A stretch of 64,000 nt of DNA from Vitis vinifera (taxonomy: Eukaryota; Streptophyta; Magnoliopsida; Vitales; Vitaceae), in assembly GCF_030704535.1 (NCBI RefSeq), contig NC_081813.1, forward strand, positions 6,634,501-6,698,500, in the 5' to 3' direction. This document shows, in pieces, positions 1 to 13,271 of the stretch (positions within the stretch are counted from its first letter, which is position 1; each line of letters starts with the position of its first letter). The position numbers were made by a program, and so were the translations under genes. The notes beneath the pieces were generated by a model. It was not told where the DNA came from, ran no database searches, and saw only the letters and a program-made list of their open reading frames with translations.

Positions 1-1885
1 CCATATTAAATATCTTATTTTTTTAATTATTTTTATTTTTTAATCACACTCATTTAAAAGGAAAAAAAAACTAGAAAATAAGAAATAAAAACCATTTAAA
101 AAAATCAAAATATAAAATTCAAAATAATTTCCAAACCAAACACAACCTAATATCTTTTATCACCTCGATTTATTTGTTTTTTTGGACTTTATTTTACTTT
201 CATATTTTGTTATTAGTAGATTGATAGATCTTGAGCATAATTTAATATTTTGTACCATTTAATTTATTTGTAAACTTTATCTTATCTATTTTTATTCTTA
301 TGTTTTACTATTAACATAATAATGAATTTTTTAGATGAAATTACTATTTTCTATATTTTTAATTTATATTTTTACACTTTATAGTTATAACTTATTTAAT
401 TAATATTTAATATTTGACCTATTAAGTAGTTCAGTTGATTATGAGTCTTTATGACGAATATCATAAAATATAATTTTTGTAAACGATATATGATTTTAAG
501 TTCGATTCAAATCTTATCACTGATAATACTTTAAACTTACTCAATATTGGTTATTATCGACCAAACAGTATCTCGAGGTTTAGATTCTTATGAAAAATCC
601 TAAGAATGGTTTCTAGTTGTAAAAAAAAATATTTAATTAATATAAATTTGATTTTTAAATAAATAAATAAATTGAGTCAAATTTTATTAAATAAAAAGAA
701 TTGACTTAAAAAAAAAAATCTAAGTCGATTATGTCTATTTGAATTCACCTATGTAATCAAGTGCCTAAATTTTAATGGGAATATGGCACGTTACATCGAT
801 ATGAATTGAGATAAGCACTCCAATAATAATTTCAATTATTAAAAACAAAATGGGTCTGTGGTACGTGTCAGATACGCGTCACCCAACCGATCTTTTCAAA
901 GACGAAATGGAGATAATCGGATAAAATAGACCCAACGGCCGGTCTTCGTGGGAATTTATCCGCTGAGATCCCCGCCTAGTTCCCCCGATGGGTGCTTTGG
1001 AGTTTGGAGCCGTCCATGCACATATGGACTGCTCCTAGGATGCCGAAACAATTTAAGAAAGTGTGTATAGAAACAGGATGATATGTTTCCAAGTGCGAAA
1101 TAAAGGGGATGTAAATGTAATTAATTAGTCACGACAAAGGTCTCGTGGCCGATTGGCATCTCGTCAGTCGACATCATTTTGCAATAACTCCCCTCACTTT
1201 CTCTTATTTGTGGCCTTCCCCAATTTCTCCAAATTGTTTGTTTCCAACTCCAATTTTTTTGTAAAACTTTTAAAATTTATAACTCAAATAATTATTTATT
1301 AAAATATTTTTTTTCTTTTTTTCTTTTTACTTGATAATATTAAATAAAATTATAAAAAAAATAATTTGTCATTTTAACTTGATAAAAATATGTTACAAAC
1401 AAATATATTCTAATTTTTTTATTATATAATATGATATATAAATCATTGTGAAAAAATTATCTAGGAATCATTTTTTTTTAAATTTTCTAGTTAATAATGA
1501 TTTTATATGTTATATTATATAAATCCACTAATCTTCTACTCTTTTTTTAATAAAATTTTGTTAGTTCCCATCAATGATAAAATAAGAAATTTTAAAAATA
1601 AAAAAATATAATATAATTAAAACTAAAATACTTAAAAATTAAATACAATTAAAATAAAAAAATAAAAAAATAAAAATAAAAATATTGACTATTACTACAT
1701 TTTCAACTATTTCTCAATATCTATATTTTTTAATAAAAGTTAATATTTTATTTTTATATTTTTAACTTTAAAATGCATTTAGTTTTAATTGTATTTTTAA
1801 TTTTTATATTTTATTTATCTCTAATTAGTTTTTAAGTTAAAAAAAAATTGCCTACCAAGTAAAAAAGGGACATTCGAAAATACTT

Positions 1886-2119
1886 ATGAAAAAAGATATG
1901 TAATTTAAAATATTTTTAAATTGATAATAAAACTGATTTATAAAATTTGAGGTTCTTGTAAGAATTAACCCCATAAAATCAAAAGGAAAATAAGAAGAAT
2001 AAATGAAAAAAGATATGTAATTTAAAATATTTTTAAATTGATAATAAAACTGATTTATAAAATTTGAGGTTCTTGTAAGAATTAACCCCATAAAATCAAA
2101 AGGAAAATAAGAAGAATAA
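1886..2119. repeat. Perfect 117-bp tandem duplication
   Basis: Two adjacent copies (1886-2002 and 2003-2119) begin ATGAAAAAAGATATG and appear identical base for base by eye. Because 117 is a multiple of three, the duplication creates a chance open frame with two identical 39-residue halves on the minus strand; this is a by-product and not a gene. Identity of the copies suggests a recent event. Confidence 0.9.
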
Positions 2120-2952
2120 ATGAAAAAAATAAAAAATTAAATTTAAAATTAATAATTTTTTTTACATGTTGCTCTAAACTCATTAGTTTATTTTTCCTCT
2201 CTTTTATGTATAGATTAAATAATTTTAAAGTACATGTATTTTTAATTAATTTTAATTATATTTGATATTTATATTTTTGTTTTATGCTAAATCAAATACG
2301 AGAAAATGATTTCCTTTAATATTTTTTTCTTAATACATTTTGATAACGAAATATAATAAGAATATATATGACGTGTTTTTCTTTAATGTATTTTTAGCAA
2401 AAGTATTTTTTTCTAAAAGTGTTCTTAAGAAGAACCATCTACAAAATGTTTTTTTTTTTCAAAAAACATTATAAATAATTTTTAACTTTTTTAAAAAGTA
2501 TTTTCTAAATTTTATTCAGATTTTTTTAAAATTCAATTTTAGAAAATTTTTAAATTTGAGATAATAAAAAAATTTATATCTCAATTTTTAAAATCATCTA
2601 AACCTCTATGAGTTCTCTTATATAAAAATTACTATTATTTTTTAAATTTTAAAAATAAAAAATAGAAAGTACAATTAATTTCTTAGTTATAATTTATACT
2701 TACAATTTTTAATTTTATCTTTCTAAGGAGGTTCTTATTATTAAGATGAAAATAATTTCTTATATGGAATTTCTTATTGCAATTTTCTTCAATTATACAT
2801 TCTTTATAAAGACTTCCTAATTATCACAAATAATCTATTTTTTATATTTATATTTTTCTCTTTAACTAAATAGTCAAAAATAATAATTTGAATCAATTTG
2901 AGACATTTTAAAACTTGAAAAAATAATAATTTTTTTTCATACCTCATTATTT

Positions 2953-2955
<3 letters not shown>

Positions 2956-2991
<36 letters not shown>
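2956..2991. repeat. (AT)n microsatellite
   Basis: An uninterrupted run of about 18 AT dinucleotides in an AT-rich spacer; likely length-polymorphic. Confidence 0.9.
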
Positions 2992-2994
<3 letters not shown>

Positions 2995-3460
2995 AATATA
3001 AGTCTTTAAGAGTTTTTGTAACTTATATAAAGTTATTATTATATTCTTATTCAAACGGATTCTAAAGTTTTATTTTTATAAAATTATAATTATGTTTTTT
3101 TATTTTATATATATATATTAAAAATAATGATTTTTCTTATCTAATGTAAAAGTTTATAGAGGGGGAATGATGGTTCAAGGGACTTGAACCAAAATACCAT
3201 TTTTTAAAAACATGTTTATTAAAAAAGGGTAGTTTTGAAATTACTTTAAATATAAGAGACTTTTTTATAATATCATATAAAAGTTGATTTTGCAATAAAT
3301 TTAAATATGAAAATTATCATTTGAAAATATATATTTAAAATTTGATCGAAGTTATCTCTTAAAAAGATTACATTTGTCATAGAATTGAAAATATTTTTAA
3401 AATTCTCATATTTTTAAAATTACCTTTTTTTTCAAAAATTCCATAAATCAGGAATATTTA

Positions 3461-3707
3461 GGTTATATCTAGTTCTCAAAAAATTTGAAGGAAAATACAA
3501 GAAAAAAGAAAATAGAAAATAAAAAGTGGAAGAAAATAAAAAGTAAAATAAAATAAAAAATAAATTAAAAGTCAATAAATTATTTTTATATATTTTTTCA
3601 AATTCATTTCACTTGTTTTCCATCATGGTATAAAGATTAAATAAATTTTAATTATATTTTATTTTTATTTTATTTTTTTGTATTTTACATAATTAAACCA
3701 GACATGA
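3461..3707. mobile_element. Tourist-like MITE (diverged)
   Basis: The left end reads TTA then GGTTATATCTAGTTC; the right end, read on the other strand, gives TCATGTCTGGTTTAATT. These are diverged forms of the terminal inverted repeat seen at 14080-14354. The core is AT-rich without coding capacity. TTA flanks, small size and the GG..ATGTTTGGTT-type ends fit a PIF/Harbinger (Tourist) MITE. The family assignment is inference. Confidence 0.5.
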
Positions 3708-4065
3708 TAAAATCAATTCCCTTGTCATTTTTTTTTCTTTCCTTAATATTTGATGGGAACTAAAAATAATATTAGAGTTTAGATGTTATATAAGCCCAAA
3801 TTAAGGAGAGAGAGAAAAGGAAAAAAAAAAAAGAGAAAATAGAACAAAAATTAAAATTAAAATAGAAGTAAAAAAATTATCTTAGAGTTTGTTAATTCAA
3901 GAAAACATTAAAATAATATTTATTGTATTAGAAAAAACAAACATAATAATAAATGTTTTAGGAAAACTCAAACATAATAATAATAAATGTTTTCCCATCT
4001 CTTTTTCTTAAAAATTCCAAATTCCAAACCCAACAATTACCTTCAATACCCTTAATAAAAACTTA

Positions 4066-4330
4066 GGTTATATTTTGTTCTCTAAAAATAGTAAGGAAAG
4101 AAAAAAATGTAATATTAAGGAAAATAGTTTTATAATGCTTGTCTTCACTATAAAAAAATCAAATATAATTAAATTAATTTAAAATTTATATATTTTAAAA
4201 TTATTTAATCTTATTATAACATAAAGAAATGAAAATGAGTTTAAAGAAACTTATAAAAATTTATTAAATTTAAACTTATTTTTTAATTCTTTTATATTTT
4301 TTCTTAAATTTTTCAAGAACGAAACATAGT
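4066..4330. mobile_element. Tourist-like MITE (diverged)
   Basis: The left end is TTA then GGTTATATTTTGTTCTC and the right end, reverse complemented, contains ACTATGTTTCGTTCTT. Internal AT-rich sequence resembles the copies at 3461 and 14080. It lies a few hundred bases upstream of the phospholipase D transcript and could be part of its distal promoter. Confidence 0.5.
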
Positions 4331-4742
4331 ATAATAAAGAAAAGAGAATAAAAAATAAATAAATAAAAAGGTGTGATTTTATTTATAATATTTATTTTTA
4401 AAGTAAGAAAGAAATCAACTATCACTTCAACGAGGGGCATCAGAGCAAAATTATTGTAGATTGATTTTAAAATCCATAACTAAAATTCCTAAAAGACCAA
4501 AACGCAAATGGGAAAAAGGAAAAGACACCTTTTGTAAATACACACAAAAGAAAGGTCGACACGACCGAAAAAAGGAAAAAAAAAATGGCCTTTTAAAACT
4601 TTCTCTGGGGTGGCCATTCGCATTCAGATTCCGGAGCTACTCTCGGATCGCACTCTCTTTCTCTTTCTTATCTTCACTGGCCTTGGCTTCAGATCCAAAT
4701 CTTCACTTTCTCTTTGACACTCTTATTATTCTCAATCTACAG

Positions 4743-4938
4743 GTATTGTTTCCATTTTTGTTACAAGCCATGGTCTGATCCTTTCTCGCCGAGTTTCCAA
4801 CAGATGTGCCGGAGATTTGTTATTTTCCTCCCTTTTTTCGTGCTTTCTCGGAAACCAAACGGATCTGTTTGTTTGTTTGTTTTTTCAGTTCATGATCTTA
4901 AACAAGTGTACTTTTGTTTCTGTTTTTGTGTTTTGCAG
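4743..4938 (+). other. 5'UTR intron of the phospholipase D gene
   Basis: A GC-richer leader exon ending CTACAG|GTATTG is followed by a 196-nt segment that ends TTTTGCAG|GTGAGAAATG, seven bases before the start codon at 4946. Donor, polypyrimidine tract and acceptor are all present. The transcript probably begins near 4600-4680, after a CT-rich stretch; the exact start cannot be seen. Confidence 0.7.
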
Positions 4939-4945
4939 GTGAGAA

Positions 4946-7900
4946 ATGTCTGAATTCAATGAGATTCCGCTTCATGGAACGCTCCACGCTACGATATTTG
5001 AGATCGACAGGCTCCACAGCGGAGGCGCTCCCAAATTCTTCCGAAAGGTATATCACTTCACTCTCTGTGTATGATTGTCTTCAAATTTGGAAAAGAATTG
5101 CAATTTTGAAGTTGTTAAGAGTAGAATTGATCTTAAGAAAAAGGATAATGTGTGGTCATATGTGAAGATCAAGATGGATTGGTAATTGAAATCATATAAA
5201 ATTAGAGAAGTGAGAAAAAAAATTACTAAATTTGTACAAATTTTGATTAGATAATTTTGAATATTTTCATTTTGTTTTTTACTTGCATATTGGAATGATC
5301 GGGATTCTGTGAAAGATTGAGGCCAAGATAAGGGTAGTGGGGACACTTTTGAAGATGAATGTCTTCCTTGTTGGACCTGGCATGCCCGGACACGTTTTGG
5401 ACACATCTTGGACGTGTATTTTATTTATTTATTCTCTTAAATGGGAACCACTTATGCTGAGTCCAAGTGTTAAAAAACACACAATCTTGTAGTATTTACA
5501 CAAAATAAAAATAAAAATAAATAAAATAAAAAATGCATTTATTTATTGATGGGGGCCCATGTTGTATGAACACTGCTACAGGTGCATCATACTCATGTCA
5601 TAATAAGAGGAGTAATGCTAGTAGTGTTTATGATAGAAACCCATATAGATAATATGCAGTGTACTTCTTCCAAAATTTAAATAAATTGATCAAGCTAATA
5701 TATCTCACATGCATAAACAAATATGTGCTTTCAAACATTTTTCATCTCTTTTGCATGGGGATTCTCCATGTTGTATCTGTTTTCATGCTCATGCTAAATA
5801 AATCTGATTTTCATTTTGTACTAGTCCTGTTTTTCCTGGAAAATTCTGTGTAACTGCCTTATTGAGCCATGACCAATAATAAATTCATTATTGCACGATA
5901 AAAAAATAGTGCATTTGTGGTGGGATCTTCAGCATCATTGGGCCATGTTTATGTCCCATGTGTTTGTACTGCTGGCTTCATTTATCTGCTTCATGGCATG
6001 GCAGTGCCTGCTAGATGCATTATTGCTACCGGAATTATCTGACCACCAGCAATCTGATATTAATCTATTAGCTCTTAATATTAAATCATTATTTTTTTTT
6101 TTTTTGAAACTCAATTCTGACAGTTTTTTTTAATAAAAAAAATTGAAATGTTTGTGTAATACCATACCCATTCCTGTAGGACGTTTGGTCCCGGATTTAT
6201 TCACTAGGTTGCCTAATTGTATTGCAGGAGCTCAAATATGATTTTGTTTTGAGTTCATTGTGCAGTAATTATGAACTGCATTCCTTCTTTATGTGTTAAT
6301 GTTTGAGAGTTTGCACTATGTATTTATTGTCCATCGTGAATGTGGTGGCCTAAGGACCTGTTTGGCCAAGCAGTAGTTTCTCTGAGAATATCTATGAAAA
6401 GAAGAGACTCAATTAATATAAAGCAAATTTTAAATTCTGAAACTTTTCCCTGGAAGCTCTTTTGCAAAAGCAGAACACTGTAACTTTACTGAAAACTGCT
6501 TTAGATCTCAAACCTCTTCTACTTTTAAGTGGTCAACTTGTAACTAGACACACTATAAGCAGTAAAAAAGAGCTTTAAAATGATCAAAAGCACACCAAAC
6601 AGGGCCTTAGGCTTTTATGCCAACTGATTAATCTTCTGCAGTTTAATCAACATAAGAAATACAGTGTTTCACATATTGTTCTATTCTACTTACGCCAGAT
6701 GGAAGTTTAATAAAATTGTGAAATGTTCCTATCAAAAATAAAAAATAAAAAAAAATTGTGAAATGTTTCAAAAACAACATGATGGAAGTTTAATAAAATT
6801 GTGAACTGTTTCAAAAACAACATGCTAAGTCAGTTTAAGGAAAAATGATAATAAATTTCAATTTTGATATATTGTTTCATCACTACTTGATTTGCTTAAA
6901 TATTATGGCAGACATATTGGTTGCATGTTTCTTCATGCAGACTTTGGTAATGAAATTAACAGAAAAAGAGTAGGAAAAAGATTCATATAATTTTCTAGAA
7001 GATCTTTGGTGTTGATTGAATTTGTGATTTTCTTTATATACATGTATCTATTTTTCTTATCCGTCTTATTTCTCTTTTAAAAAGATCTTTTTAATCATTA
7101 AATCTATATTTGCCTTTACTGAGTGAAAAAGGATGGAATCCCGGTTCCATGCAACAAAATGGATCTAAGAAATGATTTTGCATATACTTTGAACTTTCTT
7201 TGTTTCTAGATAGTTTGAGGAGGAGAGGCATCTAAAGCAGCAATTGTTAATATAAATCTCATTTTTCTTATCACTAATACCTAGAAGTTCAACCTTTCCT
7301 TTAAATTGGTAGAGGCATAAAATAACAGACACAGAAGTTTAGTTTTGAGGCACTTACTACTTTAGTCAATGGCTTGTTGCTGTATTTTCTTTCACAGTGT
7401 TCAACTATTCTGTTCTGGGAGGGGTTTTTTTTTTTCATTCTTATTTAAATGTTCTATCACATGGATTACAAGCCTTTCAAATTCATTAGTTCCATTAGAA
7501 CCTCAATAGAATTGGGACATCTGATGTACCAACTATTAATTCTTTGCTGTAAAGAAAAACATAAAATCGATGACTCTGGTCGTCTCTGAAACATATGGTA
7601 ACTGTAGCTTTCTATGATAGGAATATTATTGCATGTGTGTTATTTTCCTCTTTTTTTAAAAAAAAAAATCTTTCTGTGCTCCATGCTTGTCCAGTAATAG
7701 AGTTGTGTGTATGATTCTTCCCAGGCTCACTTCATGCATTGCAGAATTTATGGCTATGTTTGGTCTTGGAAAGTACAAAGGAAAGAAAACTTTTTTTAAG
7801 GAAAATGATTTTCTCATGTTTGGTTTTACTAAAGAAAATCATAAATAATCAAAATTAGTTAAAAATTTATACATTTTAAAATTATTTAATCTTTACATAG

Positions 7901-10840
7901 AAGAGGAAAAATACGTGAAATGAGTTTGAAGTAATACATAAAAATAATTTGTTGACTTCAAATCTATTTTTTATTGACTTCCACTTTTTTTCTTTTTCCT
8001 TTTACTTTTTCTTTCTATTTTCTTTTCCTCACATTTTCTCTCAAATTTTATAGGAACCAAATGTAGCCTATTGGATTTCTTAGAATTATTAATATCTGTC
8101 ATTTATTTTTTTGACCCATGCTTTGACACTTGGTATTTGAAACTGCAGCTCATGCTTTGTGACTGAATAGAGTTTGCTTTGTTGAAGTTTCATTCTTCAA
8201 ACTATCAAAACATTTTTTTTTTATCACTTTTCGTTCTTGCAGCTTGTGGAGAACATTGAGGAGACTGTCGGTTTTGGCAAAGGAACCTCTAAACTCTATG
8301 CAACTATTGATATAGGAAGAGCTAGAGTTGGGAGGACTCGGATGATAGAAAATGAACCCTCCAATCCCAGGTGGTATGAATCATTTCACATTTACTGTGC
8401 CCATATGGCCGGGCATATTATATTCACTGTAAAAGATGACAATCCCATTGGGGCGACTTTGATTGGAAGAGCATCTGTACCTATTCAGGAGATCTTAGGG
8501 GGAGAGGAAGTAGATAAATGGGTAGAAATTGTTAATGAAGAGCTGAAGCCTATACATGGAGGTTCTAAGATCCATGTGAAACTACAATATTTTGAAGTCA
8601 CTGCAGATCGTAGTTGGGGTCGGGGAATTAGAAGTCTTAAATTTCCTGGGGTTCCATTCACATTCTTTTCACAGAGAAAAGGATGTCACGTCTCTTTGTA
8701 CCAAGATGCTCATGTTCCAGATAATTTTGTCCCAAAAATACCCCTCGCCGATGGCAAGTACTATGAGCCCCGCAGATGTTGGGAAGATGTCTTTGATGCA
8801 ATCAATAACGCAAAACACTTGATCTACATTACTGGCTGGTCTGTATACACAGAAATCACCTTGGTGCGGGACTCAAGGAGACCAAAACCAGGAGGAGACT
8901 TGACCATTGGTGAGTTGCTTAAGAAGAAGGCAAGTGAAGGTGTTAGGGTTCTAATGCTTGTTTGGGATGATCGAACGTCTGTTCCTTTACTGAAAAAGGA
9001 TGGCTTGATGGGTACCCATGACGAAGAAACTGAACATTACTTTCACGACACTGATGTACACTGTGTATTGTGCCCCCGCAATCCTGATGATGGTGGAAGT
9101 ATAGTTCAGGATTTACAAATTTCTACCATGTTCACTCATCACCAGAAGATTGTTGTGGTGGACAGCGAGATGCCCAGTGGAGGATCAGAAAAGAGGAGGA
9201 TTGTAAGTTTTGTTGGGGGTATCGATCTCTGTGATGGTAGATATGATACCCAATTCCATTCACTTTTCAGGACACTAGACACAGCACACCATGACGATTT
9301 CCATCAGCCAAACTTTGAAGGTGCTTCAATCCAAAAAGGTGGACCAAGGGAGCCTTGGCATGATATCCATTCCAGACTTGAAGGACCTATTGCCTGGGAT
9401 GTCCTCTTTAATTTTGAGCAGAGATGGAGAAAGCAAGGTGGGAAGGATATACTTCTTCAATTGAGAGATCTTGATGATGTTATTATTCCCCCATCTCCTG
9501 TTATGTTCCCTGATGACCAGGAGGTATGGAACGTCCAGTTATTCAGATCTATTGATGGTGGGGCTGCCTTTGGCTTCCCTGAGACACCTGAAGAGGCAGC
9601 AAGAGCTGGGCTTGTCAGTGGGAAGGACAATATCATTGACCGGAGCATTCAGGATGCTTATATTAATGCTATTCGACGGGCAAAGGATTTCATTTATATT
9701 GAAAATCAGTATTTTCTGGGAAGCTCTTTTGGCTGGGCTCCTGATGAGGGCATTAAGATTGAAGACGTTGGTGCTTTGCATCTGATTCCAAAGGAACTCT
9801 CACTGAAGATTGCAAGTAAGATTGAGGCAGGGGAGAAGTTCACTGTTTATATTGTAGTTCCAATGTGGCCAGAGGGTATGCCAGAGAGTGGATCAGTCCA
9901 GGCAATATTAGATTGGCAGAGGAGGACAATGGAGATGATGTATAAAGATATCATTAAGGCTCTTGCTGATAAGGGTATTGAGGATGACCCTAGAAATTAT
10001 TTAACATTTTTCTGCCTTGGAAATCGGGAGGTCAAGAAGAGTGGAGAATATGAACCTTCAGAGCATCCTGAGCCTGATACAGACTACAGTAGAGCCCAGG
10101 AGGCCCGACGTTTCATGATTTATGTTCATGCCAAGATGATGATTGGTAAGTGGTGGCACAATATAAACCTCTCTACTGGACTTGTGCATTTTCTGAAAAT
10201 AACACATGAACTTCAATGATTCTACATTTGGATCAAGTCCAATTTTCAAATTTGCATTTTGGTTTCAGCTTTAGTCTCTTTCCTATTTGACAAAATTTTG
10301 ATGATATTTTTATGGTGGGTTGTCTAAAAATGGTTTTTGGCTATTTAAAACTGGGTCAAAGTTTGCTTGAATGATACTTTAATGATGGGTTCAAATTTTT
10401 TTGCAGTTGATGACGAATACATCATAATCGGATCCGCCAACATCAACCAGAGATCCATGGATGGTGCCAGAGACTCCGAGATAGCCATGGGAGGATACCA
10501 ACCATATCACTTGGCAAGCAGGCAGCCAGCACGAGGTCAGATCCATGGTTTCCGAATGTCATTGTGGTACGAGCACCTTGGCATGCTCGATGAGTCCTTC
10601 CTCCAGCCAGAAAGCAAGGAGTGCATCCAAAAGGTGAACCAGATCGCTGAAAAATACTGGGATCTGTACGCAAGCGAGACACTTGAGCATGACCTCCCTG
10701 GTCATCTCCTCCGCTACCCTATAGCGGTCTCCTGTGGGGGAGACATAACAGAGCTTCCAGGAGCTGAGTTTTTCCCCGACACCAAGGCCCGCGTTCTTGG
10801 CACCAAGTCCGAATATTTGCCTCCAATCCTCACAACTTAG
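4946..10840 (+). CDS. Phospholipase D, alpha class (C2-PLD), 812 aa
   Basis: Coding exons are 4946-5047, 8243-10145 and 10407-10840, giving 812 residues, close to the usual 810 of plant PLD alpha. The enzyme hydrolyses phosphatidylcholine and related phospholipids to phosphatidic acid and works with calcium at membranes in stress and hormone signalling. A C2 domain fills about residues 1-155 (start [20 protein letters not shown]). Two HxKxxxxD motifs are intact: HHQKIVVVD (H334, K336, D341) and HAKMMIVDD (H663, K665, D670). The second intron falls between the HAKMMI and VDDEYI parts, splitting the Val-669 codon, so the second catalytic motif exists only after splicing. The C-terminus (LPPILTT) is typical of the class. 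The first coding intron is 3,195 nt and holds two MITEs. The N-terminus differs from the MAQ-type start of many PLD alpha 1 proteins as I recall them, so the exact paralogue is left open. Confidence 0.95.
6348..6612. mobile_element. MITE in the first coding intron of PLD
   Basis: Terminal inverted repeats are clear: the left end reads GCCTAAGGACCTGTTTGG and the right end, reverse complemented, GCCTAAGGCCCTGTTTGG. The element is about 265 bp with no coding capacity. Ends containing CCTGTTTGG are common in plant hAT-type MITEs, but I see no clean 8-bp target duplication, so superfamily is uncertain. Confidence 0.65.
7752..8068. mobile_element. Tourist-like MITE in the first coding intron of PLD
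   Basis: The left end GGCTATGTTTGGTC pairs with a right end whose reverse complement is GGCTACATTTGGTTCC. The core (AAATCATAAATAATCAAAA, then AT-rich, then CTTTTCCTC) matches the layout of the copies at 14080 and 4066. It ends about 175 bp upstream of the acceptor of the big PLD exon. Confidence 0.65.
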
Positions 10841-12945
10841 TGGAATCGTCTACCTGGTTCTACTTGGACAGTAATAACAGCTTATAACTAGTTCTCTGGG
10901 GTTTATACTACTAGTTTTGATGGTAGTAGAGTAATAAAACATGTTTTGTGTCAGTATCTGGCAGAGATATTATATTTCTTCTGCAAGGAATGTTTATATC
11001 AGGTGGTTCTAGAGATATCTGGTGGTGCTGTGATGTTTGATTTTGATGCTCGCTACCTCTTATCTGGTTTATGTAAGAATTATATTGTTTTGTATGGTGT
11101 TAATGTCAAATTTCTTCTGTTGTTGAATTAAAAGGCTTTCTTTCGAAAATTTCGGTTCTTCGGCTGTTGCTTTCAGGTGGTTAGGCCTTGGTCCACCCGC
11201 ATTTGTGAAAAATAGTGTATAGTATGATCTCAACCTTCAACATGTCGGTGAATTATGATTGGAATTTGGAAATTGCAGGTATGTTAGGCGGAATGGGGCC
11301 CCGATCAAACAGGTCCTAACAACTAAGCCAAAACAGCGATCTCTGAACCATCCATGGTGCAAGCGCTGGAGTTGCTGGTTTGCTTTGGTGGAGGGAATCA
11401 CATAAATGAGAGCATTGTTGACCCGCAAAACTAACCCGGATAGCGACATTGTCCTGGAGTATATCGTCCCATCTCCTCGTGGATAGGTGCTTTATATTTC
11501 AATTAAAGGGACAGTGACAGGAGATTTATTGAACACATGACCACTCGGTAGAGACACCCGTGGATTTCACATGCACACAACCCCAAAATAGTTGATCCGA
11601 CGGCCCTCATTCTCTGATTCTGATTCGAACAGCGGCACCCATCTTCCGCGTGCACAACGCGTGTCTCTTTCCCCCCTGCCAGCTTCACTTTTCATTTTCA
11701 TTAAGTCACAGGCGAGTTACGCTACCGGGGAGCTGAACGAGAATCACAACATTCACAGCCAGAAGAACAGGTGGCGGAAATCCAAGTGTGAATTCATGGT
11801 AACGTGCGAGGACGGATAAGGATATATTCATGTTCCCTGAGTTTTCGGATGACTGATAGAACACGTGGATGTCAGCAGTCGGCCTGTTATTTTCCACGTC
11901 CACGTCTTCAAAGCTCTAACGTCCACCTCCAAATTCCAATATAAGCTATAACTGAATTATATTAAAATAAATATAAATTATCTAAAAAAAATATAAATTA
12001 ATTTAATATAAAATAAATATGTTTGTAAATAATAATTATAAATTATCATTTCATGCTTTACTTTAATATAAATTAATTTTATTATTAATATAACTAAATT
12101 ATATTTCTAAAATTAAGCTATAAATGTCAGAACAAAAGGTATCTTCTAAAAAACTATATTTAAGGAAAAGTATATATAAAATAATTAATTTTAATTAATG
12201 CAATACTAAATAATAATTTTTAAATACGTGGTCAAGTGGACATTGTCTTTGTTTAGACGACTTGGTCTTCTCCTTCCTTCCTTGATTCTCTTTTTCTTTT
12301 TTTTGAATTGATAATATACGTGTTACTTGACTTTACGTTTGACCTATGAAATACCATAAGATTCCACCTTTTTTTTTTCTTCTCTCTTTTTTACCCATTA
12401 CCAAATTAAAAAAATTGGTTTAAAAAACCCTAAATTTTAGGGTTGTGTTTAGTAAGTAAAATCGTTTTAAAAAATGGTTTTTAAAAACTATTTTTTTTAG
12501 AATTTGAAATATTTTTAAATATATTTAAAAATATTTTTTATGTTTAATACTTTATTTTTAGTGATTATATATTATTATTAATTTTAAAATAGCACTTAAT
12601 AAATAAATAAATAAATAAAAATAATTAAAAAAAAGTTTTCTAAATTCTGCTTTTGAAAGCAAAAAATAGAAAATGGTTTTTGCCAAACGGGTCTTTTTTT
12701 CTTTTGAGAGAAAACCACTTTTCTTGAAGATAGTCGTCGAAATATAAGATAGAGTTTTTATTGATTTAAAATGAGAAAATTAGTAATAATGAAAAACAAA
12801 TAAAGAAATAAATTAACCTCATTGCTGACGTCATCACTCCAAAAGCATCTTCTCCCTTCTTAATTCTTCCGTGAGGGCCCAATTCCCAAACTCAACTCAC
12901 CCTCTTTCCAAAAAGTTTTCACCCATATCCCCATCCTTACCTCCT

Positions 12946-12997
<52 letters not shown>

Positions 12998-13271
12998 ATT
13001 ATTAAATTATTAAATTATAATAATAAATGTCTTGATTTTTTTCCTACATGTACTCAAATACCCATTAATTCTTCTACTAAAATGAAATTTCTGCCTCATA
13101 GACACATGTCCAATTCATGCTATGCTCATTAATTACAATTTATATTAATTACGGCATAATTAATCTCTCAATAGTCAATATATTTATCGTCATGCACCTC
13201 CCTCTTTTTCTCCCTCGCCAAACACCTTCTCCTCTGTTTTCTTTTCTTCTTCGACTTGCCTACACAGAAAA
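10841..13271. other. Intergenic region after PLD
   Basis: The PLD 3'UTR probably covers about 10841-11140. The part at 11150-11930 is GC-richer and carries ACGTG-type sequences (CACGTGG near 11860); an open frame at about 11592-11819 has a splice-donor-like CATG|GTAACG, but its product resembles nothing I know. The part at 11940-12900 is AT-rich with degenerate MITE-like pieces (GTGTTTAGTAAG at 12446, GCCAAACGGGTC at 12680). The last 300 bases are the likely promoter of the small gene at 13272. Confidence 0.55.
12948..12996. repeat. (ATT)n microsatellite
   Basis: About 16 uninterrupted ATT units, followed by a decayed ATTAAATT tail, roughly 270 bp upstream of a start codon. Confidence 0.9.

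Larger units (their letters stand above)
1..4590. other. AT-rich intergenic spacer
   Basis: No reading frame here resembles a known protein. Most of it is extremely AT-rich. A stretch at about 840-1200 is clearly richer in GC, with sequences such as TACGTGTC and TACGCGTCA, and could be part of a promoter or an old gene-flanking segment; I see no exon in it. The tandem duplication, the TA microsatellite and the two MITEs listed separately lie in this spacer. Confidence 0.7.

Noticed and set aside
1852-2091. 79-residue open frame with two identical halves
   Set aside because: Created by the 117-bp tandem duplication in AT-rich spacer; not a protein repeat under selection.
11592-11819. 75-residue open frame with a donor-like end
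   Set aside because: No continuing exon in a matching phase and no recognisable product; kept only as a remark in the spacer entry.
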